Positions 43,640 through 54,667 of a stretch of 64,000 nucleotides of DNA are shown one piece after another (positions within the stretch are counted from its first letter, which is position 1; every line of letters begins with the position of its first letter). Origin of the DNA: Pyropia yezoensis (taxonomy: Eukaryota; Rhodophyta; Bangiophyceae; Bangiales; Bangiaceae); the NCBI GenBank assembly GCA_009829735.1, contig CM020619.1, forward strand, positions 9,166,375-9,230,374. Direction: 5' to 3'. The position numbers and the translations under genes are program-made. The notes under the pieces were generated by a model. That model searched no databases and was not told the origin of the DNA. It worked only from the letters and a program-made list of their open reading frames with translations.

Positions 43640-45970
43640 CTCGTGTGGAGTGGGTGGGCAAGCAGAGGGGAGCAAGGTGGCTCCCGTCTGCGAGTACCGT
43701 CCAGGGATGTGGGGGTGACGGCAGCGGGGGCTACGGCGGCTGGCGGGTGGTGTGGTCGCGGGAGCGTTGTGCCCGTGGCGCCACCGTCCTGGTGGCCTTT
43801 TATGACCTTTTTCTTGCCTCACGGGCAGGCCTTGGGGGGTTTGGCCCTAGCGGGCGCACGTGCGAGGCGGCTGTGAGCGGAACCAGCCTAATGCTGCTGG
43901 GGGGGAAGCGCTGGGCGTGCGCTCCCTGCGTCGCGCCCCGGGCGAGCAGGACACCCAAAAAGGGACAGAGATATCGGTGGAAAAGGTCAAACCGAGCGGA
44001 CGCTCTCAGCCGCTCCGTCTGGCACGTATGACTATGCGCCTCGTATAGCGCGGCGCTATCGCTTTCAAAGCGAACGGGTCCTACTTCGGGAGTATCCGCG
44101 TTGCCCGGTCAGAGCGCTTTTGGCATCTGCTTTGCCAGGCCCCGCTGTGGCCTACGGCGATGCACGGCGTTGTCCGCCCCCATTTCAAACTGGAAGTCGT
44201 GGCCTATCTCATCGCCTGGCGTGTCGGAGCGCAGGGCCGTCCTGGGGGCAGAGCCGGGGGCGCCCGATCAGGCCGGTCGGCCCTTGTGCACGGCGCGTCT
44301 TAGGGGGAAGATGCACAGAGGCGGGGCACCCCCTGGCGCAGGGGGGGTTGGCCAACCCCACGCCCCATGCGCGTACAGTACTCTACTGTGCACATGAACC
44401 GTACAAATGGCGTGTCAAGGAGGCGGGGCACGTGCCCATGCAGCCTGCTGGCGCCCCCGCGTCCGTACGGCCGTCTGCGGCGGCATGTACTGTACCTATG
44501 TAGCCAAAGAGACGGCTGACCTGATCTGGTTGGCATGGACCTGTCATGTTCTGTAGTAGGGGGCTTCCACCAGATTCGTGCGAGCAGAGTAGGTATATAC
44601 TTCGTACGTGAAAAGTCCCTGCAACAGAGATGGTCAGCAGGCGGCGCGCGCGTCCTCCCCCCTACTGACCACCGCGTGCCCTTCTGCAGCACCGGCGCGG
44701 CGGCCGCCGGCAGGGTGGCCGACAGGTGGCGGCACGGCCCTGCCGGTCAGAGGTCCGGCGCGGCGGCACCCCGCACCGCACACCGCATCGTTGCGCGACG
44801 GACGGCCTGCCAGCTGGTGGCGGGCCCCGCCCGTCGCCGCGGGGAGGGCCTCGCCCCTCTTCCCACGCGCGGCAGCGGCGGCCGCGGCGTGAAGGGCTGC
44901 GTACGGCACAGACCCCTTGGCTCCGCCAGCTCCGCATCACGGGGGCGGCGGGATCGCGGCGCATGGCGGGGCGCCGGACGCACCGAACGGACCATGGGCG
45001 CGGCGCACCCGCGGTGTGCCCCGTTGCGGACAGACGCAGCTCATTACCCCTTTGTATTCTTCGTGGAGCAAAGCCATGGCCGCCCACGCGCGGCCCACCC
45101 CCCCCCCCCCCCCCCTCCACCATCCCTCTCCCCTCGATGCGTGGAACAGAATCGGTTGTCAATGCCACCCGGGGCGGCACCACGGAAGACCTGGAGCGAC
45201 GCGTGCGCGGTGGACCAGAGCCCCCCGGGGGAACCCCTTCTGCACAGCTCTCTGAAAGGGAGGGGACCACCACGACGACCATTGACATTCGCCGTGGCGC
45301 CACGTCGGTTGTGGAGAGGCCCCCTCCCTCCCCTACTGACGAATACCAAAGCGGACAAGGCCTACCGCCCCTCAGGCGGGGAGGGAGGCCGCAGCCCAAC
45401 TTTCGCCGTTCCCCCGCGCCCCACCGCCACCTCCCCCAGCCGACGGCAGTCCCCCCGCCGCTGACCCATTTTTCGCAGATAACCCCCCCCCCCCCCCCCC
45501 CCCCTCCCCCCTCACCTGCCCGCAGCTGCTACAATGTACTACCCAGCACAGTCGCCGGGGGTCCTGCGGCACCCACCACCTCCCGCGCGCCGGCGCTGGG
45601 GACGGCAAGTGCTGGCGGCCGCGCCGCTGACCGCGGCCGCCACCGTGTCCGTGGTGGCAGCGCCGGCAGCAACGGCTGCCGGCGGCGGCGGCTGCGCCTG
45701 CGCCTACCTCCCCCGCCGTGGCCGCGCGGGGCGGTGCCGAGCCGCCGCCGCCGCCATTGGCGGCACGTCCCGCGCGCAGGCGCCGCCGCGCCCCGCCGGC
45801 GGGGGGGTACCTGCTCGCGCCACGCCCGCCGCGACGACCGCGGGCGAGGCGACCACCCCCCAGCTGGCAGCGCCTGCCGACAACAGCGCCCCCCCCCATC
45901 GACGCAGAGGCGGGGTGCTTGGGGGGGGGGGGGGGGGGGGCGGCGGGCGGGCGACCGCGACCGGGACACG
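43640..45970. other. intergenic, no confident gene
   Basis: Promoter side of the subtilisin gene, then a lower-GC stretch (43980-44620). Two adjacent small hairpins are present: ATAGCG-CGG-CGCTAT at 44045-44059 and CGCTTT-C-AAAGCG at 44060-44072. Runs of C occur at 45101-45116 and 45481-45505. Plus frames from 44726 are open to 46231 but read as Arg/Pro/Gly-rich shadow. Confidence 0.4.
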
Positions 45971-45977
45971 CGGGCGG

Positions 45978-46193
45978 GTGCAGGGGCGGGGGCGACCAGT
46001 GGGGGTCGTCCTCACCCCAGACGCGGGGGGAGCGTTAAGCCGCTTCTGCGGCGGCTGCCAAGCCCAACATACGGCACGGACGTGGGTGCAGGGGCGGGGG
46101 CGACCAGTGGGGGTCGTCCTCACCCCAGACGCGGGGGGAGCGTCAAGCCGCTTCTGCGGCGGCTGCCAAGCCCAACGTACGGCACGGACGTAC
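45978..46193 (+). repeat. 108-bp direct tandem duplication (36 codons)
   Basis: Two copies begin with GTGCAGGGGCGGGGGCGACC at 45978 and 46086 and differ at only about two internal bases. The unit length is a multiple of three, so every open frame keeps its phase. One frame reads TSGGRPHPRRGGS with LLRRLPSPTYGTD twice. It may lie in a real exon, but I could not define one. Confidence 0.9.
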
Positions 46194-46963
46194 CCGTGGG
46201 GGGGCGGGAGGGCGTGCGCGGTGGGGAATAGACCAGCAGGTTGGATAGCCCGCCCGTGCGTGTCCGCGCGACTCTTTGCGTTCTTTCCTCTCTTTTGCGG
46301 CGACCGTTTGCCCGTCAACGGGGCTCCCCCCTCCTCCCGCGCACCCCCAAAACGGGGGAGGGTGGCCTCTGCGGGTCGCCAGTGGCCGCCGGCACGGGCA
46401 CCCCGACCCCCCCCCCCCCCCCTCCCCGCCCCCCTGCCCCGAGCGCACAGCAGCAGCTGCCCGACGGCGCGGCCAGTGTGGGAATAGAGTGGCTCTTGAT
46501 AACACAGAGGCCACCATCCCGGGTCTGTGCTTCCCGTGGCCGACCCCATCCGACTCGCCGTCCTGCCGACGGCGCTTCCGGGGGGGTGGCCGCCGGGGAG
46601 GGGGGCCCGGGGGGGGGGGAAGCGGCGTGGCGCATGCCGATCGCGGGCAGACATAGAGTGGCTCTTGGCCACATTGAATTGCCATTGGGCCGCCCCGACG
46701 CTGCGGATCCGAGGTGGATCTCACCGTGTGTCGGCGCCCCACTCCCCGCGCTCCGCCGTCCGTCCCCCCCCCCCCCGACCTGCCTGCCCCCCCCCCCCGA
46801 CCTGCCTGCCCCCCCCCCCCGACCTGCCTGCCCCCCCCCCCCTCTCCCACTGTCCCCGTGTCCCCGACGACGCCCGCCCCCCCACCCCCCCCCCCCGCCA
46901 CCATCCCTTTTTCCAACCACGCCGCTGACCACCCACCCCTCTCCCCCCCTGCCGACGCGGCGC
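46194..46963. other. upstream region of PLP-enzyme gene
   Basis: Contains ATAGAGTGGCTCTTG twice (46484 and 46653) and three CCCGACCTGCCTGCCCCC units (46765-46840), followed by long C runs. No gene seen. Confidence 0.45.
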
Positions 46964-48516
46964 ATGGCCGCCGCAGGGGTGCCCCCCCCGGGGGCGGCGA
47001 CGGCGGCACCCGCCCGTGGCGGCGCCCCCCCCCCCCGCCCCTGCCGTTGCCGGCCACCGCGTTTGTGAGCCCCCCCGCCGCCGTGCCTGTCGGCCACAGG
47101 GGCGTCGGCAGCAGCCGCGGCGGTGGCGTTGGCGTCTGTGGCTGGCTGCCGCCGACGCGGCCGCGGCGGGGCGGCCGGGCGGCCGCCCCCCCCGGCCGGC
47201 GCGCGCGGGCGGCCGGGCGGCCGGGCGGCCGCCCCCCGGCGGCGGCTGCCGCCGCCGGCGCCGGCGCCGACGCGGGCGGGGCGTCCCCCCCCCCCCCTCC
47301 CCCTCCTCTGGGCGCCCCTCTCCGACGCGGTGGCGCGCCCCCCCCCCCCCCCCCCCCCCCGCCGGCGCCCCCCGTCGTCAAGCCCTCCCCCGCCACCGCG
47401 TCGGAGCTGGTGGCGGCGGCGGCGGCGGGCCTGGCGCCCGCCTTTTCGTCCATTGACGGGGCCACTACCGCCACCCTCCGGCGGGTGCTGGCCGCCTACG
47501 CGGCCGCCCGGGTGGACGCCTCCCACTTTGCCACCGTCGACGGGTATGGCCACGGGGACCTGGGGCGGGACGCCATTGACGCCGTCGTCGCCGACCTGTT
47601 TGGCGCCCCCGCCGCGGCGGTGCGGGTGCAGTTCCTGAGCGGCACCCACGCGATTGCGGCGGCGCTGTTTGGCGTCGCCCGCCCGGGGGATGAGGTGCTC
47701 GCCGCGGCGGGGCCCGTGTACGATACGCTGGAGGAGGTGCTGGGCATCCGCGACGGCGGTGCGGGGGGGGGCGGGGAGGAGGAGGGGGAGGAGGGAGGGG
47801 GGGGGGGGGGGTCGCCGGCATGGGCAGCCTCGCCGACTGGGGCGTCACCTTTCGGCAGGTCCCCCTGACCACCGACGCGGCGGGCGGGCGGGTGGTGGAC
47901 CCGCCCGCCGTGGCCGCGGCGGTGGGCGCGGCGACCAAGGTTGTCTTTATCCAGCGCAGCTGCGGCTACGACTGGCGGCGGTCGCTGACGATCGCCGAGA
48001 TCCGGGACGTGGTCGCGCGGGTGCGGGCGGTCAAGCCCGGCGTGGTGGTCATTGTGGACAACTGCTACGGCGAGTTCACCGAGCCTGTCGAGCCGACGCA
48101 CCCGTCGGTGGGGGCGGACCTCGCGGCGGGGTCGCTGACCAAAAACCCGGGTGGCACGCTCGCGCCCACGGGCGGCTACGTGGCGGGCGCCGCGCCGCTG
48201 GTGGCGCGGGCGCTCGCCCGCCTGGCGGCGCCGGGCGTGGGGGGGGGGGCCACGCTGGGCGTCAACCGGGTGCTCCTGCAGGGGCTGTTTATGGCGCCCG
48301 CCATGGTGGGGGAGGCGGCCAAGGGAGCGGCGCTCGTCGCGGCCGTCTTTCGGCGCCTCGGCTACGCCACCAGCCCGGGGGTGCTGGCGGTAGCCGCCCC
48401 CGCTGGCACCACCAACACCGCCGCCACCGCCGTCACTGCCACCACCGCCGCCACCGCCACCGCCACCTCCACCGCTGCCGAGGTGGCGGGCAATGGCACC
48501 AGCAATGGCAGCAGCA

Positions 48517-48550
<34 letters not shown>

Positions 48551-48887
48551 GGACCCCCCCCCCCTGGAGCTCATCCACGCCATCCGGCTGGGCGACCGGC
48601 GGCGGCTGCTGGCGTTTTGCGCCGCCGTCCAGCGCACCTCCCCCGTTGGTGCGCACATTGCCGTCGAGGCGGGGTCGACGCCCGGCTATGGGGACGAGGT
48701 GGTCTTTGCGTCGGGCACCTTTGTCGACGGCGGCACGCTGGAGCTGTCGGCCGACGGGCCCGTCCGGCCGCCGTACGTTGTCTACGTCCAGGGGGGCGTG
48801 TCGTGGTGCCACTGGGCGATTGTCGCGGCCGAGGCGGCGGTGGCGGTGGGGTACGCGGACGGGCACGCGCCGCCGGCGGGGGGGTAG
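46964..48887 (+). CDS. PLP-dependent methionine gamma-lyase-like protein (COG4100), with frame breaks
   Basis: Starts at ATG 46964 (MAAAGVPPPGAATAAP), a transit-peptide-like N-terminus. It switches frame in a C run near 47027-47036 and again in a G run near 47798-47812, ending at TAG 48887. Together the parts match the aluminium-resistance/methionine gamma-lyase-like family end to end: ATVDGYGHGDLGRDAID, VRVQFLSGTHAIAAALFGV, RPGDEVLAAAGPVYDTLEEV, GSLADWGVTFRQV, VDNCYGEFTEP, and SLTKNPGGTLAPTGGYVAG with the PLP-binding Lys (codon 48141). It ends in VYVQGGVSWCHWAI. Two low-complexity inserts (Gly/Glu and Thr/Ala/Gly) are unusual. Cyanobacteria have this family, so plastid ancestry is plausible. 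Most likely active, with sequencing indels. Confidence 0.82.
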
Positions 48888-49274
48888 GGGCGGACGTGGG
48901 GCGGTGGGGGGGGGGGGGCGATCCGGGGGGCAGGGGGGGCTCGGGTCCCCACGCAGAGGTTCCGGCCATGGGGGGGGGAGGGGGTGGAGGGTTGTCCGCG
49001 CACCCCCGCCTGGATCGACCGCCTCGGCACGCTGCAGGCGTGTCACGCGTCGGGCGGCGTGCCGGCCTCCCCGCTCCCCCGTGCGCAGCCATCGTGACCG
49101 CTGCTGTGGCCGTGGATCTTTTTTCGTGTTTGTCAGGGCGCCCGTTTCCGTACGTGCTGCTCACCCCCACCATCTCCCCGCTCGGTGGGCACGCTCCTAC
49201 CCTCAACCCCCCCCCCCCCCCGCCTCTCCCCCCACTCTCCCCCGCTCCTTCCCCTCTCCCCCCCCCCCCCCAGC
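48888..49274. other. convergent 3' region, C/G runs
   Basis: Lies between the PLP-enzyme stop and the stop of the minus-strand secreted protein. G runs come first, then CT-rich sequence with C runs at 49207-49220 and 49258-49271. It probably contains both 3' ends. Confidence 0.5.
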
Positions 49275-49996
49275 TCACTTGAGCTGCACGCACGCCTTGG
49301 CCAGCTTCTCACAGCACCCCGTCCGTGTGGCCACCCGGCTCGTCACGGCAATGTCCAGGCCCCACGCAAAGGCCCGGCAGTAGCGGGCGCAGCACCACCG
49401 GGCGCTGACGCCCACGTACTCGGGGGGGCACACGGGGCACACCCGCTGGGGGGCGGGGGGGGGGCGGCGTGGCCGCCGCGCCGCCACCCCGCCCGCGGCT
49501 GCCGCCGCTGCCGCCGCGGCCGCCGCCGTCGCTGCCGCCGCCGTCGCCGGTGAGGGTGGCCGGCGGGGGGGCGTGGCCGGCAGGCCGCCGCCGCCAGTGG
49601 CGCCGCCCAGCTGGACGTCGGTGGAGCCCAACGCGGGGGGGGGGGCCCCGTCATCGGCCGCGCGCGGTGGCGCCGCCGCCGCCGCCGCCGCCCCCACGGG
49701 CGTGTCACCACGGCGGGGCGGCGTACCGTCGTCGTCGTCGTCATCGCCGCCGCCGCCGCCGCCGCCGCCGCCAAAATTAATGCCGACCGCATCGCCCCGT
49801 CCCGCGGCGTCGACGGCGAGTGGCAGCTGGCCTGCCAGCGGGGGCGTCGTCGGTGGCCGCGGCCGCCCCGGCGCGGCCGCCGCCGGTACCGCCTGCCGGG
49901 CGCCCGCGGGGAGGTGTGGCCGGTAGCGCCCCCCCCCCCCCACCCAACTGGCCGGCCCGCCGCCATTGCCCCGGCGGCCGCCGCCCCTGGGGCGGC

Positions 49997-50074
<78 letters not shown>

Positions 50075-51005
50075 GCCGGCGGCGGCGGCGGCGACGCCCA
50101 CCACCCCCGTGGCGGTGGCACGCCCGCCGCCGCACCCGCTCCACCGCTGCGGCGGCGCGCATGGCCACGTCCACCGTGGCAGACCCGGCGCACAGGCGGA
50201 AGCGGGGCACCCGTGGGGGGCCGTCGCCCCCCGCCCCACCCCCTCTGCCGCCCCCGCCGCCGCCGCCGTCGCCGTCGCCGCCGCCATAGACGCACGCCCA
50301 GGCGGCCCGCTCCCGGCGGAGCGACCGCACCATGCTGGCGGGCATCGCACACCCGCCCGGGGCAGCGGCGTCGGCGGCCAGCACCCGCCCTGACCGCCGC
50401 GGCGCGGCGGCAGCGGCGGTGGCATAGTTGGCGGCGTGCCACCCAATGGCCTCCCAGTAGGCCGTCGGGATGCACAGCCGCCCGCCCGACGCCGGGGGGG
50501 CGCCGGGGGGGGGGGGCATCCACGACAGCGGCGCGAGGAGGGGCGCAAAGTACCGGGCGGCGCACGTGGACCCGCCGCCGCCGCCGCCGCCGCCGCCCCC
50601 ACCGGCCGTGTCGGGCGTCAGCAGCGCGACGGTGCGGGTGAGGGCGGCGGCCACCGCGGTGATGGTGGTGGGCGTGCACGCCCGGCGGGGGTGGGGGGGG
50701 ACGAACCGGCGGGGCGGCCATGACATGGACGCCCCCGCGCGGGAGGCGGGCAGCGACGCGGCGGCGGCCGCCGCCGCCGCCGCCGCCGCCTGCACCTCTA
50801 CTGCCGTTGCGCCCCGCGTGTTTGGGCGCCCACTGTCGCCGCCGGGGGGGCGCTCCTGCCGCGCCGTCGCGGCGGCGGGTGACGTCGCCGCCGCGGCCGC
50901 CGCCCCGCCGCCGCCGCCGCCGCCGCCGCCGCCTCCCGCCACCGCGGCGACCGCGGCGGCGGTCGCCGCCAGCACCGTCACCCGCCACGCCCGGGCGCCG
51001 CGCAT
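49275..51005 (-). CDS. secreted Cys-rich protein with long poly-Gly tract
   Basis: 576 aa from the ATG at 51005 to TGA at 49275. The leader is A-rich (ACCAAAAAAAAACACC before the ATG). The N-terminus MRGARAWRVTVLAATAAAVA is a clear signal peptide. The mid region is Ala/Gly-rich, with a more complex part (CAARYFAPLLAPLSWMP; GRLCIPTAYWEAIGWHAANY). A run of about 27 Gly comes from a CCG repeat (49997-50072). The final 55 residues hold eight Cys, including VCPVCPP, RWCCARYC and GCCEKLAKAC. This suggests an extracellular disulfide-bonded or wall-associated protein. No family recognised. Several G/C triplet runs could hide small indels, but the frame is intact. Confidence 0.65.
49997..50085. repeat. 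CCG/GCC trinucleotide run
   Basis: About 27 consecutive CCG-type triplets encode poly-Gly in the secreted protein. Length variation here would not break the frame. Confidence 0.95.
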
Positions 51006-52512
51006 GGTGTTTTTTTTTGGTTTTTTTTTCTTTCTTTGCAACCGTCGCTGCCGGCACCCCAGCCGCTCCTGCCGCCACCGCCGCCGCCGCCGCTGCTGCT
51101 GCTGCTGCTGCGGCTGCTCACGCCCACCCGCCGCGGTCGCCGACGCGTCGGGCACCGCTACCGCCACCACGTCGCCGCCGCCGTTACCACCCTGCAGTGT
51201 GGGCACGGCTGCGTGTGCTGCCCGCCAGACCGCCCGGTGCCGCCGGTCGCCGTCCCCCCACGGCCTGCCGGGCGGGGCAGTGCGGAGGCGCAGGCGGGCC
51301 ACCGTGCTGCTTGCAGCCGTGTGCTCGCTCCCCTGCCACGGCACAGTGCGGGGGTAACGAGGGTGGGGGGGGGTGGGCGGGGGGTGAGGGTAGACGGCTC
51401 CGCAATGTCCCATGACGGATGGCGCCGCGCTGGTCGGCGGCACAGGCGCCCAATTGCGTGGCGGGGCGTGGCGGGGGGAGAAGAACGTAAATGCAAGGCC
51501 TACGCTGCGGCATGGCCGCGGCGTCACGCGGCAGGGGAGAAGCGGGAGGGGGGGGGTGAGGGGGCTGGCGGGTGGTGAGGGGCACCAACGGGAACCCCTT
51601 TTACCAACTCCTGCCTTCCTGCCCGGCGTTGGTCCACCCACGCACGGCCTGTGCCCCCTCTGCACACCGCCTGCAGTAGTGCCCGCAGAAACGGACCACC
51701 GATGGCCTACGCCTGCGGAGTTTCTCACGACGCACCAACGTAGCCGAGGCGGCCACGGCGCACCCACGCAGCACCACGGAGGAGGAAGGGGGGGGGCGGG
51801 AAGCGGGGCGGGGGGGGAAGGGGTGGAGCGCCCCTGCTTGGGCAGAGTGCGTTTGGCATCGGGGCGAGGCGGGGCCGGCACCGTCACCGAGCGCTGGGGG
51901 GGGAGTGGGAAGGCTCCCGCCGCTGAGGTGCGCCGACGCCGCGGCGCAATGTGCTGCCCGTCCCTCTCGCGTTGCACGGGGTAGGCACGAAGGGGGAGGA
52001 CAAGGATGCGTTTGGCCGCGACGACGGTGCGTTTGGGGACCAACGGCGGTGCGTTCGGGGGCTGAAGGCGGTGCGTTTGCCGACCATCCAAAGAAAACAT
52101 TTGTGATTACAAAGCGTCGGTCGTCTTCCCGGAAAATCTCGCAAGTGGGTTCGCCAACACGTGGCAAGGTGTCACCTGGGAGGCCGATCGACGTGCACCG
52201 CGGATTCAAGGCGGTGTCACCATGGATGTCACGCACAGCGGGTGGGCGAAGTGGTCACCCGCGCGCACTCAGTCGTGGGACAAACGCGCCGTCAAACGCG
52301 CCATCAAGGTGGCCGGCACAGAAACGGCGCGCTGAACATGCGGCACGGCTCACACGTATTGTTGCTTTGGACGGCACTACTGCAACAGGACCTCCCGTAT
52401 CGATGGCTAACTGGGAACACAAGAGTAGAGAAACAACAGAAAACGAATGCACACCCACACCCACTATGAAACACACACCCTGCACCGCCTCTCGAGAACG
52501 CGTCGGTTTCGT
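51006..52512. other. intergenic, no gene seen
   Basis: Begins with a T-rich stretch on plus (51008-51036), which is the A-rich leader of the secreted-protein gene. GC-rich sequence and a lower-GC segment (52040-52500) follow, the latter being the 3' flank of alpha-tubulin. No supported gene. Confidence 0.45.
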
Positions 52513-53877
52513 CTAGTACTCTTCCTCGGCATCGGCGTCGGCCGACTCCATCCCCACCTCGCGGTAGTCCTGTTCAAGCGCCGCGAGGTCCTCGCGCGCC
52601 TCGGAGAACTCCCCCTCCTCCAGCCCCTCCCCCACGTACCAGTGCACAAAGGCACGCTTGCTGTACAGCAGATCAAACTTGGCGTCGATGCGGCCAAACA
52701 CCTCGGCAATTGCCGTGCTGTTGCTGATCATGCACACCGCCCGGTTGACAGGGGCCAGGTCGCCGCCAGGCACCACCGTCGGTGGCTGGTTGTTGATCCC
52801 ACACTTGAAGCCCGTCGGGCACCAGTCCACAAACTGGATGCTCTTGCGCGTCTTGATGGCCGCCACAGCCGCGTTGACGTCCTTGGGCACAATGTCCCCA
52901 CGGTACATGAGGCAGCAGCTCATGTACTTGCCAATGTTGGGGTTACACTTGGCCATCATGTTGGCAGGCTCGAACGCGCTCGACGTAATCTCCGACACGG
53001 ACAGGGACTCGTGGTGCGCCTTGTCCGCTGACACGACCGGCGAGTAGGAAGAGAGCATGAAGTGAATGCGCGGGTAGGGGACCAAGTTGGTCTGGAACTC
53101 GTTGATGTCCACGTTTAGGGCGCCCTCAAAGCGAAGCGACGCGGTCAGCGACGACACTACCTGCGCGATCAGCCGGTTGAGGTTGCCATACGTGGGGCGC
53201 TGGATGCCCAGGCGGTTCTTGCAAATATCGTAAATCGCCTCATTGTCCAGCATCACCGCCACATCCGTGTGCTCAAGCAGCGCGTGCGTCGAAAGCACCG
53301 AGTTGTACGGCTCAACAACTGCAGTCGACACCTGGGGCGAAGGGTAGACGGTGAAACCGAGCTTGGACTTCTTGCCATAGTCGACCGACAGGCGCTCCAG
53401 CAGAAGGGAGCCCAGCCCCGAGCCTGTCCCGCCGCCCACCGCGTTAAAGATCAAAAAGCCCTGCAGGCCACTGCAGTTGTCCGCCAGCTTGCGAATCCGA
53501 TCCAGCGCCTTTTCCAGAATCTCCTTTCCCACTGTGTAGTGACCGCGCGCATAGTTGTTGGCGGCATCCTCCTTGCCGCTGATCAAGTTGGAAGAGTGGT
53601 ACAGCTGACGGTAGGGCCCCGTGCGGACCTCGTCAATAACCGTCGGCTCCAGGTCAAGGAAGAGCGCTCGCGGCACGTACTTGTTGTCCTTTTGGCCAGT
53701 CTCAGCAAAGAAGGTGTTGAACGCCGCCGACTCCCCGCCCGCCGATACGCTTCCATCAGCAGGCACCTTGAGCGTCCCGTCGGGCGCAATGCTGTGCTCC
53801 AGACAGTAGAGCTCCCAGCAGGCATTGCCCACCTGCACGCCCGCCTGGCCGAGGTGGAGAGAGATAACCTCCCGCAT
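52513..53877 (-). CDS. TUBA: alpha-tubulin
   Basis: 454 aa from ATG 53877 ([20 protein letters not shown]), intronless. It is the microtubule subunit that binds non-exchangeable GTP. The tubulin signature GGGTGSG is at 148-154. Glu260 in [10 protein letters not shown] matches the catalytic Glu254 of animal alpha-tubulin. [22 protein letters not shown] and [18 protein letters not shown] are all family-typical. The tail ends EEEY, keeping the terminal Tyr. The loop equivalent to residues 35-45 reads [18 protein letters not shown]: it is longer and lacks the Lys at the position of K40, the axonemal acetylation site. That fits an alga without flagella. Overall it is divergent but complete, and it shares a 790-bp upstream region with eIF3k. 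Confidence 0.98.
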   Translation of the reverse strand: MREVISLHLGQAGVQVGNACWELYCLEHSIAPDGTLKVPADGSVSAGGESAAFNTFFAETGQKDNKYVPRALFLDLEPTVIDEVRTGPYRQLYHSSNLISGKEDAANNYARGHYTVGKEILEKALDRIRKLADNCSGLQGFLIFNAVGGGTGSGLGSLLLERLSVDYGKKSKLGFTVYPSPQVSTAVVEPYNSVLSTHALLEHTDVAVMLDNEAIYDICKNRLGIQRPTYGNLNRLIAQVVSSLTASLRFEGALNVDINEFQTNLVPYPRIHFMLSSYSPVVSADKAHHESLSVSEITSSAFEPANMMAKCNPNIGKYMSCCLMYRGDIVPKDVNAAVAAIKTRKSIQFVDWCPTGFKCGINNQPPTVVPGGDLAPVNRAVCMISNSTAIAEVFGRIDAKFDLLYSKRAFVHWYVGEGLEEGEFSEAREDLAALEQDYREVGMESADADAEEEY

Positions 53878-54667
53878 GATGACAACAAAAGGAGGATATA
53901 GGGGAAAAGGCAAAAAGGGGGGCTCGCACTGGGTGCAACCGCCGGATCGCTAACCGCCTAGCGAGTGCGTGATGAAGTCAGAGAACAAGTGAAGGGAGAC
54001 CGGGAAAGGGAGGCGGTGGAGGGGAAAGGCGGAGCACCGCAGCGGTGGCCGGCGAGAGCGTGCGAGGGCGCTCACGTCGGCCACAGAGTTGGGCAACAAG
54101 GCTGGCGCTGCGTCGGGTGGATGCCGCTGCAGGAGAGAGGTGGGTTCGAACTGAGCGCGCGAAAGGTCAACAAGACGGGGACGAGCCACCCGCATGAGAG
54201 CGCTGTCCAGAGGGGCCCGCTCACGACGTCACACGTGAGGGCGCGCTGGTGGCCGGCAGGCGGTACCAGCTGACGCCCCGCTACACTGGATGCGGCCCCA
54301 CCTTGGCCGCGTCCAATGACATGGCGCAGGGCCCGCTGTCAACAGCTTTGAAACATTCAAACAGGTCTGGCCGCAATGGATGTCACGTGATCGCAGAAAG
54401 TGAAGAAAATTGATGGACATTCCGATGCATGAGCGCGAACTAGATTACAACTGTGTTTAAAATTGAGTGGAATTGAATACCGATCCAGGTCGATCAGGCC
54501 CACCGTCGACGACACCATGCCTCTGTTACCGCTCCCCGGGCTGTTCCCACGCGCCTTGCTCCCCACCTTGACAAGCCTTCGTGCGGTCCCTTCTTCTCGT
54601 CCCCGCCGTTCATTCAACACCCCTCGCGGCTCTGATTCATCTCATTGTTCCTTCTTAGACCTGTGCC
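53878..54667. promoter_or_regulatory. shared divergent promoter region, alpha-tubulin/eIF3k
   Basis: 790 bp between two oppositely directed ATGs. A lower-GC segment at 54340-54480, with TTTAAAATTG at about 54457, lies closer to the eIF3k gene. The eIF3k leader (54500-54667) is C/T-rich. No defined factor sites are claimed. Confidence 0.5.

Noticed and set aside
44726-46231. 501-codon plus ORF
   Set aside because: Composition is Arg/Pro/Gly from GC-rich DNA in all frames. Only the 108-bp duplication is notable, and no domain or good start context is seen.
49343-51078. Several long antisense and alternative-frame ORFs over the secreted-protein gene
   Set aside because: They are triplet-repeat shadows (poly-Ala, poly-Arg, poly-Pro) of the frame that has the signal peptide and Cys tail.
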